A DNA stretch of 64,000 nt from an uncultured Pelagibacteraceae bacterium (GTDB lineage Bacteria; Pseudomonadota; Alphaproteobacteria; Pelagibacterales; Pelagibacteraceae): NCBI GenBank assembly GCA_902589395.1, contig CACIST010000001.1, positions 186,001 to 250,000 on the forward strand, read 5' to 3'. Shown here piece after piece: positions 45,162 to 53,984 of this stretch. The notes below the pieces were generated by a model. It was not told the DNA's origin, did not search any database, and worked only from the letters and a program-made list of their open reading frames with translations. Every line of letters begins with the position of its first letter. Positions within the stretch are counted from its first letter, which is position 1. The position numbers and the translations under genes were made by a program.

Positions 45162-45925
45162 CTATAAGCAATTACAAAAAGAATTAAAGCAAGAAAAGTT
45201 CTGTAATAAACAAAAATATTTAAATTAAAATTTTTAACATAAATTAAAAAATATTTTATTGTTAAATAAGAAACTATAAATGAAAATATTATTGAATATA
45301 AAAATAATATGTTCAAATCAATGTTTGCATTTACCATATCTTTTAAACTAAGTATACTTGCTCCCGCTAATGCAGGTATTGATAAGTAAAAAGATATTTT
45401 TGAAGAATCTACTCTATCAAAATTTAAAAACCTTGAAGCTGTAATTATTATACCTGATCTGCTTACACCAGGTATAACAGCTAAAATTTGAAAAATACCA
45501 ATGATTAAAATATTTTTTAAACTTAAATTGGTATCAATTTTATTTTTAATACTAAATCGGTCTGCAATAAATAATAAAATACCAAATATTAAAGTTGTCC
45601 ATGCTATAATTTTTAAACTTCTTAAATTTTCAATCAGTCCTGAGGTATAAATAAAATAACCAACAACAAATAATGGAAAAGACCCTAAAATTATAAGTAA
45701 TAATAAAGACTTATTTCTTAAAATATTTACTAAATCCTTTCTAAAATAAAAAATAATTGCCAAAAGGGAACCTAAGTGAAGACTGATATCAAGTTGAAGC
45801 GAACTAATACTAAAGTTCGATATTTTTGATATTATTATAAGGTGGGCAGAGGAACTTACCGGTATAAATTCTGAAAAACCTTGTACAAATGCTAAAATTG
45901 ATGCTTCTATATATTTTGAAATCAT
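45158..45925 (-). CDS. uppP: Undecaprenyl-diphosphatase (BacA/UppP)
   Basis: Integral membrane phosphatase that recycles undecaprenyl pyrophosphate for cell-wall and polysaccharide synthesis. It has EFIPVSSSAHLI near residues 18-29 and PGVSRSGIIITASRFL in the second half, both catalytic signatures of the family, with about eight hydrophobic segments. Length 255. It is divergent from gltD over 151 bp. Confidence 0.95.
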   Translation of the reverse strand: MISKYIEASILAFVQGFSEFIPVSSSAHLIIISKISNFSISSLQLDISLHLGSLLAIIFYFRKDLVNILRNKSLLLLIILGSFPLFVVGYFIYTSGLIENLRSLKIIAWTTLIFGILLFIADRFSIKNKIDTNLSLKNILIIGIFQILAVIPGVSRSGIIITASRFLNFDRVDSSKISFYLSIPALAGASILSLKDMVNANIDLNILFLYSIIFSFIVSYLTIKYFLIYVKNFNLNIFVYYRTFLALILFVIAYS

Positions 45926-45978
45926 TAAGGACTCTCAATAGATAGTTAAAAGATTCCTTAAATAAGGCAATCATTTAA

Positions 45979-45997
45979 ATGCATATCAAATATGCAT
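45979..45997. promoter_or_regulatory. Palindrome upstream of gltD, candidate operator
   Basis: A perfect inverted repeat with 8-bp arms ATGCATAT and ATATGCAT around CAA, 80 bp upstream of gltD and 54 bp upstream of uppP. The size and symmetry fit a dimeric regulator site. It is AT-rich but a perfect 8-bp arm is uncommon by chance. Confidence 0.4.
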
Positions 45998-46076
45998 AAA
46001 ATATAAAATATAGCAAAATCAATGTTTTTCGAAAATATATGTCAGTATATATTACCTAGTAATACTTTAAGGATTT

Positions 46077-47537
46077 ATGCTTCTGTTGTATAACCCGATT
46101 CAAATGACAAATAAAATGCTTAAGTTTGTAGATATAGGTCAACAAAATCCACCTAAAAGAGATAAATCCCAGAGAAAAGAGGATTTTGGAGAGATTTATC
46201 AGGAGTTTATTCATGAAAAAGCTAAAGAACAATCGAGCAGGTGTTCACAATGTGGTGTTCCTTTTTGTCAGGTTCACTGTCCATTAAGTAACAATATACC
46301 TGATTGGTTAAAGTTAACCGCAGAGGGAAGGTATGAGGAAGCTTATCATCTATCCCAAAGTACCAATAATATGCCGGAAGTTTGTGGAAGAATATGCCCA
46401 CAAGATAGGTTATGTGAAGGTAACTGTGTAATTGAGCAATCAGGACATGGAACAGTAACAATTGGTTCAGTTGAAAAATATTTAACAGATAAAGCGTGGG
46501 AAAATGGCTGGGTAAAACCAATAAATGTAAAAATTGAAAATGAACAAAGTGTTGGAATTATTGGAGCAGGCCCCGCAGGATTAGCTTGTGGTGAAGAATT
46601 ACGTAAAAAGGGATATCAAATAACAATATATGATCGGTATGACAGAGCAGGTGGATTGTTAATATATGGAATACCAAATTTTAAATTAGAAAAACATGTG
46701 GTTGAGAGAAGAATTAAACTTTTAAAAGAAGGTGGAATAAAATTTGTTCATAATTTTGAGGTTGGTAAAGACTCTACATTGAAAGAATTACAATCAAAAC
46801 ATGATGCCTTATTAATTTCAACAGGTGTTTACAAAGCAAGAGAGGTTAACTTACCAGGAAATGATCTAAGTAATATTTTTCCTGCAATGGAATTCTTAAC
46901 AGCTTCAAACAAAAAAGGCTTAGGCGATAAAGTCGAAATGTTTGATAACGGAACATTAAATGCCGAAGGTAAAGATGTAGTAGTAATTGGTGGCGGAGAC
47001 ACGGCAATGGACTGTGTAAGAACATCAGTAAGACAAAAAGCCAAATCCGTAAAATGCCTTTACAGAAGGGATAGAGAAAACATGCCTGGATCAGCGAGAG
47101 AAGTAGGAAATGCTGAGGAGGAAGGTGTAGAATTTATTTGGTTAAGTAATCCAAAAGAGTTTAGAGGAACTAATAAAGTAAATAGTATTATTGTAGATAA
47201 AATGAAATTAACAGATCCAGATGAAAGTGGTAGAAGAAGACCTGTTGCAGAAGAAAACTCAGAATTTGAAATTAATGCTGATTTGGTAATTAAATCCTTA
47301 GGTTTTGATCCAGAAGATTTACCAGTTCTATTTCAGGAACCTAGATTACAAGTTTCACAGTGGGGAACAATAAAAGCTGACTTTGATACCTTGGAGACTA
47401 GTATACCAGGTATATTTGCTGCTGGAGACATAGTAAGAGGAGCCTCATTAGTTGTATGGGCTATTAAAGACGGTAGAGATGCTGCGACTTCAATCGAAAG
47501 CTATCTTCAATCAAAACAAAAAATGAAGGTTGCATAA
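46077..47537 (+). CDS. gltD: Glutamate synthase small subunit
   Basis: NADPH-dependent flavoprotein that feeds electrons to GltB in ammonia assimilation. N-terminal Fe-S Cys motifs are CSQCGVPFCQVHCP and CGRICPQDRLCEGNC; FAD and NADPH folds are at GIIGAGPAGLACGEEL and VVIGGGDTAMDCVR. The ATG at 46077 gives 486 residues and has AAGGA 3 nt away; the ATGs at 46104 or 46116 fit the family N-terminus better, so the start is uncertain. It joins gltB through TAATG. Confidence 0.95.
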   Translation: MLLLYNPIQMTNKMLKFVDIGQQNPPKRDKSQRKEDFGEIYQEFIHEKAKEQSSRCSQCGVPFCQVHCPLSNNIPDWLKLTAEGRYEEAYHLSQSTNNMPEVCGRICPQDRLCEGNCVIEQSGHGTVTIGSVEKYLTDKAWENGWVKPINVKIENEQSVGIIGAGPAGLACGEELRKKGYQITIYDRYDRAGGLLIYGIPNFKLEKHVVERRIKLLKEGGIKFVHNFEVGKDSTLKELQSKHDALLISTGVYKAREVNLPGNDLSNIFPAMEFLTASNKKGLGDKVEMFDNGTLNAEGKDVVVIGGGDTAMDCVRTSVRQKAKSVKCLYRRDRENMPGSAREVGNAEEEGVEFIWLSNPKEFRGTNKVNSIIVDKMKLTDPDESGRRRPVAEENSEFEINADLVIKSLGFDPEDLPVLFQEPRLQVSQWGTIKADFDTLETSIPGIFAAGDIVRGASLVVWAIKDGRDAATSIESYLQSKQKMKVA

Positions 47538-50500
47538 TGGATATTCAAAACAAAAATCGTAAACTTTTAAAAAAAAATCATGTTTATCATGAAACTATGG
47601 AACATGATGCATGTGGTGTAGGTCTTGTTGCATCAACTGAGGGACTAAAATCAAGAAAAGTAGTCGAATACGGTATCGAGGCTTTAAAAGCTGTATGGCA
47701 TAGAGGTGCAATTGATGCAGACGGTAAAACTGGAGACGGAGCAGGTATTCATATTGAAATACCAAATGATTTCTTTGCAGAAAAAATTGAAATAACAGGT
47801 CATGAGCACGATAACTCAGATTTATGTGTGGGAATGATTTTCTTGCCAAGAAATGACTTTGGGGGACAAGAGCAATGCAGATCAATTGTAGAAAGTGAAT
47901 TAACAAAAAAGAATTTTAATATTTACGGATGGAGACAAGTACCTGTGGATCCTTCTGTTTTAGGAGAAAAGGCAGAACAAACTAGACCTGAGATTGCACA
48001 AGTTCTTTTTACTCATAACGATAAATCAATTCATGGTAAAGATTTAGAAAGAGCTCTTTATGAAACTCGAAGAAAAATTGAAAAAGAAGCTTTAAGAAAT
48101 CAATTAAACAATTTTTATATTTGTTCATTCAGCTCGAAATCAATAATTTATAAAGGAATGTTTTTAGCAGAATCTTTATCTGATTTTTATCCTGATTTAA
48201 AAGATGAGCGTTTCATTTCACGTTATGCAATTTTTCATCAAAGATTTTCTACTAACACTGCTCCAAGTTGGGATTTAGCCCAACCTTTTAGATCAATTGC
48301 TCATAATGGGGAGATAAACACTTTAAAAGGAAATATTAATTGGATGAGAATTCATGAAGAGGAAATGTTTAGTCCTTTGTTTGATGATATGGAAAATTTA
48401 AAACCAGTTATCCCTGCTGGTAATTCTGATTCTGCATCATTAGATAATGTGTTTGAATTATTAAATATTTCTGGACATTCAGCACCTTTAGCGAAACTTA
48501 TGCTAATACCAGATGCTTGGTCAAAAAAAAGTAAAATCCTTCCAAAAGACCATCAACAACTTTTCAACTTTTTAAATAGCACAATGGAACCATGGGATGG
48601 ACCCGCTGCTATAGCTGCAACTGACAATGAGTGGGTTATTGTAGGTAGTGACAGAAATGGACTAAGACCTCTCAGATATACCATCACAAGAGATAAACTT
48701 TTGTTTGCAGGTTCTGAGACAGGAATGATCGACCTTAATGAAAAGAAAATTGTTTCAAAGGGAAGATTGGGACCAGGTGAAATATTAGGAGTAAGAATTG
48801 AAAAAGGAAAAGTTTATACAAACAATCAAATAAAGAATTATTTGTCTAAAGAATACAAACACTTTAATAATCAAATAATTGAATTAGATAAATCATTAAC
48901 TATAGAAAATGAGAAAAGTGAGTTTTCAGGTTCTGATTTAAAAAAGGTTCAACATTGTTTTGGTTATAGTCTAGAAGACCTAGAGTTAATTTTGCACCCT
49001 ATGGCTGAAGATGCTAAAGAAGCAACTGGGTCTATGGGAGATGACACTCCGCTTGCAGTTTTATCTGATAAATATAGGCCTCTATATCATTATTTTAGAC
49101 AGAATTTTAGTCAGGTAACCAATCCCCCAATCGACTCTCTTAGAGAAAATAAGGTGATGAGCTTAAAGACTAGATTTGGAAATTTGGGAAATATACTAGA
49201 TTTTTCTAATTTAACTGAGGAAAATATTTATGTTTTAGATAGTCCAATTTTATCAAACACACAGTTTGAAAAATTTATAAAGTATTTTGGAGATAATTAT
49301 AAAATTTTAGATTGTACATTCAATACTGATCAATGTTTAGAGGATTCTATTGAATTATTAAAAAATAACGCTGAAAAAGCAGTTAGAGAAGGCAATACTC
49401 AACTTATTTTGTCTGATAAAAATATATCTGAAACAAAATTACCAATGCCGATGCTGCTATGCATTGGTGCAATAAATACTCATTTAATAAAATTAGGCTT
49501 GAGAGGCTATGCATCAATTAATGTACAAACAGGAGATGCCTTAGACACCCATTCATTTGCAACATTAATAGGCGTTGGAGCAACAACGGTCAATCCCTAC
49601 TTAGCATTTGACAGTTTACATCAGAGATATTCAAAAAAGCTTTTTGGGAATTTCTCATTTGATGAGTGCGTGGGTAGATATATAAAGTCAGTAAACCTTG
49701 GACTATTAAAAATAATGTCAAAGATGGGTATATCAGTTTTAAGTTCATATAGAGGTGGATGTAATTTTGAAACTGTTGGATTGAGTAGAACAATTGTAAA
49801 AGATTATTTTCCAGGAGTACTATCTAAAATTTCTGGAATAGGTTTAACTGGTATTGAAAAAAAAATAAGATCTATACATAAAGATGCATTTGATATTCAT
49901 TCTAATATTCTTCCTATTGGTGGAATTTACAGATATAGAAAAAATGGTGAAACACACCAATATCAAGGAAAATTAATTCATCTTTTGCAAGCAGCCGTAG
50001 GCTCAAATTCATACGAAACTTATAAAAAATATACTAAGGGTATTTATGGTTTAAAACCAATTAGTCTAAGAGATTTAATTGATTTTAAAAATCAAGAGGC
50101 AATTGATATTGATCAGGTTGAACCAATAACTGAAATCATGAAAAGATTTGGAAGTGGGAGTATGTCTCATGGTGCTCTATCAAAAGAGGCACATGAAACA
50201 CTTGCCATGGGAATGAATAGAATTAAAGGAGCTTCATGTAGTGGAGAAGGTGGAGAAGATGAGGAAAGATTTAAAGTACTAGATAACGGTGATAGTGCAA
50301 ATTCTAGAGTAAAACAAATTGCGTCAGCGAGATTTGGAGTAACTATTAACTATTTAAACAATTGTAATGAGATTGAAATTAAAATTGCTCAAGGTGCAAA
50401 ACCTGGTGAAGGTGGACAATTACCTGGATTTAAAGTAACGGAGGAAATTGCAAGATTAAGACATTCTACGCCTGGTGTAACTTTGATCTCGCCACCACCG

Positions 50501-52033
50501 CACCATGATATTTATTCAATTGAAGATTTAGCTCAGCTTATTTATGACCTTAAACAAATTAATCCTAAGGCAAGAGTTGGTGTTAAATTAGTTGCCTCTT
50601 CTGGTATAGGAACTATAGCAGCAGGTGTTGCTAAAGCTAAAGCTGACATAATTTTAATTTCAGGTCACAATGGTGGAACAGGTGCTACTCCACAAACGAG
50701 TGTTAAATATGTTGGTATTCCCTGGGAAATGGGCCTAACAGAGGCAAATCAAGTATTAACTTTAAATAAATTAAGACACCTTGTTACATTAAGAACTGAT
50801 GGAGGAATTAAAACAGGAAGAGATGTGGTGATTGCAGCAATGATGGGAGCTGAAGAATTTGGTGTAGCAACAACAGCGTTAGTTGCGATGGGCTGTATTA
50901 TGGTAAGGCAATGCCATTCTAATACATGTCCAGTTGGAGTTTGTACACAAGACGATGAATTAAGAAAAAAATTTATCGGTACACCAGATAAAATAGTAAA
51001 TCTATTTTCTTTTATTGCTCAAGAAGTTAGAGAAATTTTATCAAGTTTAGGATTTAAAAATTTAAACGAAGTAATTGGAAGAACAGATTTACTAAGACAA
51101 GTCAGTAAAGGATCACCAAATTTAGATGACTTAGATTTAAATCCTTTATTTGTTCAAGCTGATCCAGGTACAAACAAAAGATATTGTGAAACTCCTATAA
51201 TAAATGAAGTTCCAGATACTTTGGACCAAAAAATTTGGCCTGAGATAGAAAGTTTAATAAACAGAAAACTACCATTAGAAAATGTTTATGCAATCGAAAA
51301 TACAGATAGAGCAGTTGGAACAAGAATTTCATATAATCTTTATAAAAAATTTGGAAATAATAAATTAGAGGAAAATACATTTGCTATAAATTTCAAAGGT
51401 TCTGCTGGCCAATCTTTTGGTGCGTTTGGTGTGAAAGGACTCAAATTGATATTAAAAGGTGATGCTAATGATTATGTTGCAAAGGGTCTATCAGGTGCAT
51501 CTATTATAATTAAACTTCAAGATGAGAGTAATTTAATTTCAAATGAGAATACTATTATAGGGAATACAGTACTTTATGGAGCAACATCAGGATATCTTTT
51601 TGCAGCAGGACAAGCTGGCGAAAGGTTTGCAGTTAGAAACTCAGGTGCTACAGCAGTTATAGAAGGTTGTGACTCAAATGGATGTGAGTACATGACGGGA
51701 GGTTCTATAGTCATATTGGGCGAGGTAGGCGATAACTTTGGAGCTGGTATGACTGGTGGTATGGCATTTATATATGATCCAAAAAGCCAGTTTACAAAAA
51801 AAGCTAATCCTGAAACAATAGTTTGGCAAACGCCTGAGACAGAATACTGGAAAAACTATTTAAAAGATTTAATTTTAAAACACAATGAGGAAACTAATTC
51901 TAATTTATCAGCACAGATTATTAAAAATTTTGACGATGAAATTAAAAATTTCTTACAAGTTTGTCCTAAAGAAATGTTAAATAAATTAGAAAACCCCATT
52001 ACAAATAAAAGTTTAGTTGGAAAAGCTAGTTAA
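47537..52033 (+). CDS. gltB: Glutamate synthase large subunit
   Basis: Makes two glutamates from glutamine and 2-oxoglutarate; 1498 residues. A short propeptide precedes the Ntn nucleophile C26 in MEHDACGVGLVAS. Glutaminase, central, FMN-binding (GGEDEERF; SGHNGGTGATP near residue 1050) and the Fe-S motif CHSNTCPVGVCTQ, then the C-terminal beta-helix with GGSIVILGEVGDNFGAGMTGG, occur in normal order. With gltD it is the cell's route from ammonia through glutamine to glutamate. Its end overlaps the hydrolase end by 8 bp. Confidence 0.97.
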   Translation: MDIQNKNRKLLKKNHVYHETMEHDACGVGLVASTEGLKSRKVVEYGIEALKAVWHRGAIDADGKTGDGAGIHIEIPNDFFAEKIEITGHEHDNSDLCVGMIFLPRNDFGGQEQCRSIVESELTKKNFNIYGWRQVPVDPSVLGEKAEQTRPEIAQVLFTHNDKSIHGKDLERALYETRRKIEKEALRNQLNNFYICSFSSKSIIYKGMFLAESLSDFYPDLKDERFISRYAIFHQRFSTNTAPSWDLAQPFRSIAHNGEINTLKGNINWMRIHEEEMFSPLFDDMENLKPVIPAGNSDSASLDNVFELLNISGHSAPLAKLMLIPDAWSKKSKILPKDHQQLFNFLNSTMEPWDGPAAIAATDNEWVIVGSDRNGLRPLRYTITRDKLLFAGSETGMIDLNEKKIVSKGRLGPGEILGVRIEKGKVYTNNQIKNYLSKEYKHFNNQIIELDKSLTIENEKSEFSGSDLKKVQHCFGYSLEDLELILHPMAEDAKEATGSMGDDTPLAVLSDKYRPLYHYFRQNFSQVTNPPIDSLRENKVMSLKTRFGNLGNILDFSNLTEENIYVLDSPILSNTQFEKFIKYFGDNYKILDCTFNTDQCLEDSIELLKNNAEKAVREGNTQLILSDKNISETKLPMPMLLCIGAINTHLIKLGLRGYASINVQTGDALDTHSFATLIGVGATTVNPYLAFDSLHQRYSKKLFGNFSFDECVGRYIKSVNLGLLKIMSKMGISVLSSYRGGCNFETVGLSRTIVKDYFPGVLSKISGIGLTGIEKKIRSIHKDAFDIHSNILPIGGIYRYRKNGETHQYQGKLIHLLQAAVGSNSYETYKKYTKGIYGLKPISLRDLIDFKNQEAIDIDQVEPITEIMKRFGSGSMSHGALSKEAHETLAMGMNRIKGASCSGEGGEDEERFKVLDNGDSANSRVKQIASARFGVTINYLNNCNEIEIKIAQGAKPGEGGQLPGFKVTEEIARLRHSTPGVTLISPPPHHDIYSIEDLAQLIYDLKQINPKARVGVKLVASSGIGTIAAGVAKAKADIILISGHNGGTGATPQTSVKYVGIPWEMGLTEANQVLTLNKLRHLVTLRTDGGIKTGRDVVIAAMMGAEEFGVATTALVAMGCIMVRQCHSNTCPVGVCTQDDELRKKFIGTPDKIVNLFSFIAQEVREILSSLGFKNLNEVIGRTDLLRQVSKGSPNLDDLDLNPLFVQADPGTNKRYCETPIINEVPDTLDQKIWPEIESLINRKLPLENVYAIENTDRAVGTRISYNLYKKFGNNKLEENTFAINFKGSAGQSFGAFGVKGLKLILKGDANDYVAKGLSGASIIIKLQDESNLISNENTIIGNTVLYGATSGYLFAAGQAGERFAVRNSGATAVIEGCDSNGCEYMTGGSIVILGEVGDNFGAGMTGGMAFIYDPKSQFTKKANPETIVWQTPETEYWKNYLKDLILKHNEETNSNLSAQIIKNFDDEIKNFLQVCPKEMLNKLENPITNKSLVGKAS

Positions 52034-52787
52034 CTTTTTTGATTATAGATTTTAACTCTTTACAAATAATATTTAAATTTTTTTTTGAAGAAAGGCTATG
52101 ATCTCCATTTTTTATTACTAGTAGTTTTTTTTCTGCATTAGGAAAAATTTTTAAAACTTTTCTTGAATACATTACTGGAACCACCTCATCCTTCTGCCCA
52201 TGAACCATAGTTACAGGATTTTTATTATATAATTCTCTGTTAAGAACTTTATTGCTCGTTTTTTTACCGTCTAAAATTAGCTGTTTTGTTATTAAATATT
52301 CATAATCACCATTTTTAATTTTTGAGATACCTTTTTTTAAAATTTCACTTTTTGTTTTTTTTGGAAATTTTTTCCACATAATTCTTGTAAGAAATTCAGG
52401 AGCAGATCCAATTCCTAAAAAACCTTTGATTTGCGAACTAAAATATTTATGCATTAATAAAGAAATCCACCCTCCCATGCTAGATCCAATTAGTATAAAG
52501 TCATTCTTTTTAACTATTTTACTTATTGTAATTCTCGCATCATTGGACCATTTAGTGATGTTACCTCTTGTAAATTCTCCTGATGATCTTCCATGACCAA
52601 AGTATTCCAGAGCTAAAAATCCAAGTTTATTTTGAATAGCAAATTTTAAAAATTTCTTTGGCTTATCGCCATCAATATCAGATGCAAAACCAGGTAAAAA
52701 AACTACGTAAAGATTTTTTTTATAATTATTTGCTATATATCTTAGTTTTTTATATTTAGAAATTCTTAGAAATTTATATTTTTTCAT
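52026..52787 (-). CDS. Alpha/beta hydrolase
   Basis: Protein of 253 residues with alpha/beta hydrolase features: strand VVFLPGFASDIDGDK, the nucleophile elbow IGSSMGGWISLL near residue 98, the acid in HGQKDEVVP and His in NGDHSLSS near the C-terminus. The pattern resembles ABHD10-like or prolyl-oligopeptidase-like esterases. Substrate unknown. It is convergent with gltB and divergent from a glycosyltransferase. Confidence 0.85.
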   Translation of the reverse strand: MKKYKFLRISKYKKLRYIANNYKKNLYVVFLPGFASDIDGDKPKKFLKFAIQNKLGFLALEYFGHGRSSGEFTRGNITKWSNDARITISKIVKKNDFILIGSSMGGWISLLMHKYFSSQIKGFLGIGSAPEFLTRIMWKKFPKKTKSEILKKGISKIKNGDYEYLITKQLILDGKKTSNKVLNRELYNKNPVTMVHGQKDEVVPVMYSRKVLKIFPNAEKKLLVIKNGDHSLSSKKNLNIICKELKSIIKKVN

Positions 52788-52829
52788 ATAAAGTAATTAT
52801 GTTGATCAAGTTTATAATATTATTAACAT

Positions 52830-53984
52830 ATGCAGCCTAAATTAAAAGTCCTACAAGTAATTCCTAAACTAGGTTACGGTGGAGCTGAAACCGGTTGTTA
52901 TGATATTGCCCATTATTTACCAGAAAATAATGTTGGATCTTATTTGATAACAAGTGGTGGCGAATTATTAAAATTTGTTGATAAAAAAAAAGTCAAAGTT
53001 ATTAGACTTCCAGTTCAATCTAAAAATCCAATACTTATTCTTCTAAACTCTATAATTATTTCAATAATTATTTTATTAAATGGTATTAATATTGTTCATG
53101 CCAGAAGCAGAGCCCCAGCTTGGTCATGTTTAATTGCAACAAAAATCACGAGAACAAAATTTGTTACCACTTTCCATGGAACATATAATTTCAAAAGTAA
53201 TATAAAAAAAATTTATAACTCAGTTATGGTTAGATCAGATTTAATTATTGCAGGTTCAAATTTTATATTTTCACATATTAAAGAAAACTACTCAGAATAT
53301 TTATCTGATAAAAAAAAATTACTATCAATATTTAGAGGCATTAATACAGATTACTATGATGCTACCACTACTCTTGAAACAGATGAAGATAAATTGTTTA
53401 AATCTTGGGAATTGATTGTTGGTAAAAAAATAATTTTATTACCTGGAAGACTTACTGCTTGGAAGGGCCAAGAAATGTTTTTAGAAGCTTTAAATAAAGT
53501 AAATATTCAATTAGGCAACGATGCTTTCATTGGTGTTATACTTGGTAATGAGCAGGGGCGAGATCTTTATAAAAAAAAACTGATTAGATTGGTTGAGCAA
53601 TACAGACTTACAAAACAAATAAGATTTATAGACCATTGCAAAAATATGCCACTAGCCTATAAAATTTCAAATATAGTAATTTCTGCATCAAAAGAACCTG
53701 AAGCATTTGGTAGAGTATCAGTTGAAGCACAATCTATGCAAAAAATGATTATTGCAAGCAACTTAGGAGGATCAAATGAAACTGTGATTGACGGTAAAAC
53801 TGGTATTTTATTCGAAGCAGGTAACTCAGAAGATTTATCTGAAAAAATTATTAAAGTCATGAATATGGATCCAAATGAAATGAATAAAATGGTTAGTTTA
53901 GGAAGAGAAAACGCAGTAAAAAAATTTAATGTTGAAAAAATGTGTTTTTCTACTTATTCAGAATACAAAAAACTATTTAATTAA
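52830..53984 (+). CDS. Glycosyltransferase family 4 protein
   Basis: GT-B fold sugar transferase of 384 residues. N-terminal KLGYGGAETGCYDIA binds acceptor or membrane in the family; the C-terminal donor domain shows LLPGRLTAWKGQEMFLEAL, and the E-x7-E type motif in SKEPEAFGRVSVEAQSM. The product sugar and acceptor are unknown. It joins thrS through a TAATG overlap, which is unusual company for a glycosyltransferase. Confidence 0.88.
   Translation: MQPKLKVLQVIPKLGYGGAETGCYDIAHYLPENNVGSYLITSGGELLKFVDKKKVKVIRLPVQSKNPILILLNSIIISIIILLNGINIVHARSRAPAWSCLIATKITRTKFVTTFHGTYNFKSNIKKIYNSVMVRSDLIIAGSNFIFSHIKENYSEYLSDKKKLLSIFRGINTDYYDATTTLETDEDKLFKSWELIVGKKIILLPGRLTAWKGQEMFLEALNKVNIQLGNDAFIGVILGNEQGRDLYKKKLIRLVEQYRLTKQIRFIDHCKNMPLAYKISNIVISASKEPEAFGRVSVEAQSMQKMIIASNLGGSNETVIDGKTGILFEAGNSEDLSEKIIKVMNMDPNEMNKMVSLGRENAVKKFNVEKMCFSTYSEYKKLFN

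Noticed and set aside
45926-46076. Riboswitch upstream of gltD
   Set aside because: Apart from one short palindrome there is no multi-stem structure or known aptamer motif visible.
46022-46093. Short open frame of 23 codons ahead of and overlapping gltD
   Set aside because: No Shine-Dalgarno, no recognisable pattern and it runs into gltD in another frame; likely chance.
47595-47906. Long antisense open frames in gltB and other large genes
   Set aside because: They are Leu/His/Phe-rich shadows of real genes with no ribosome-binding sites and no family likeness.
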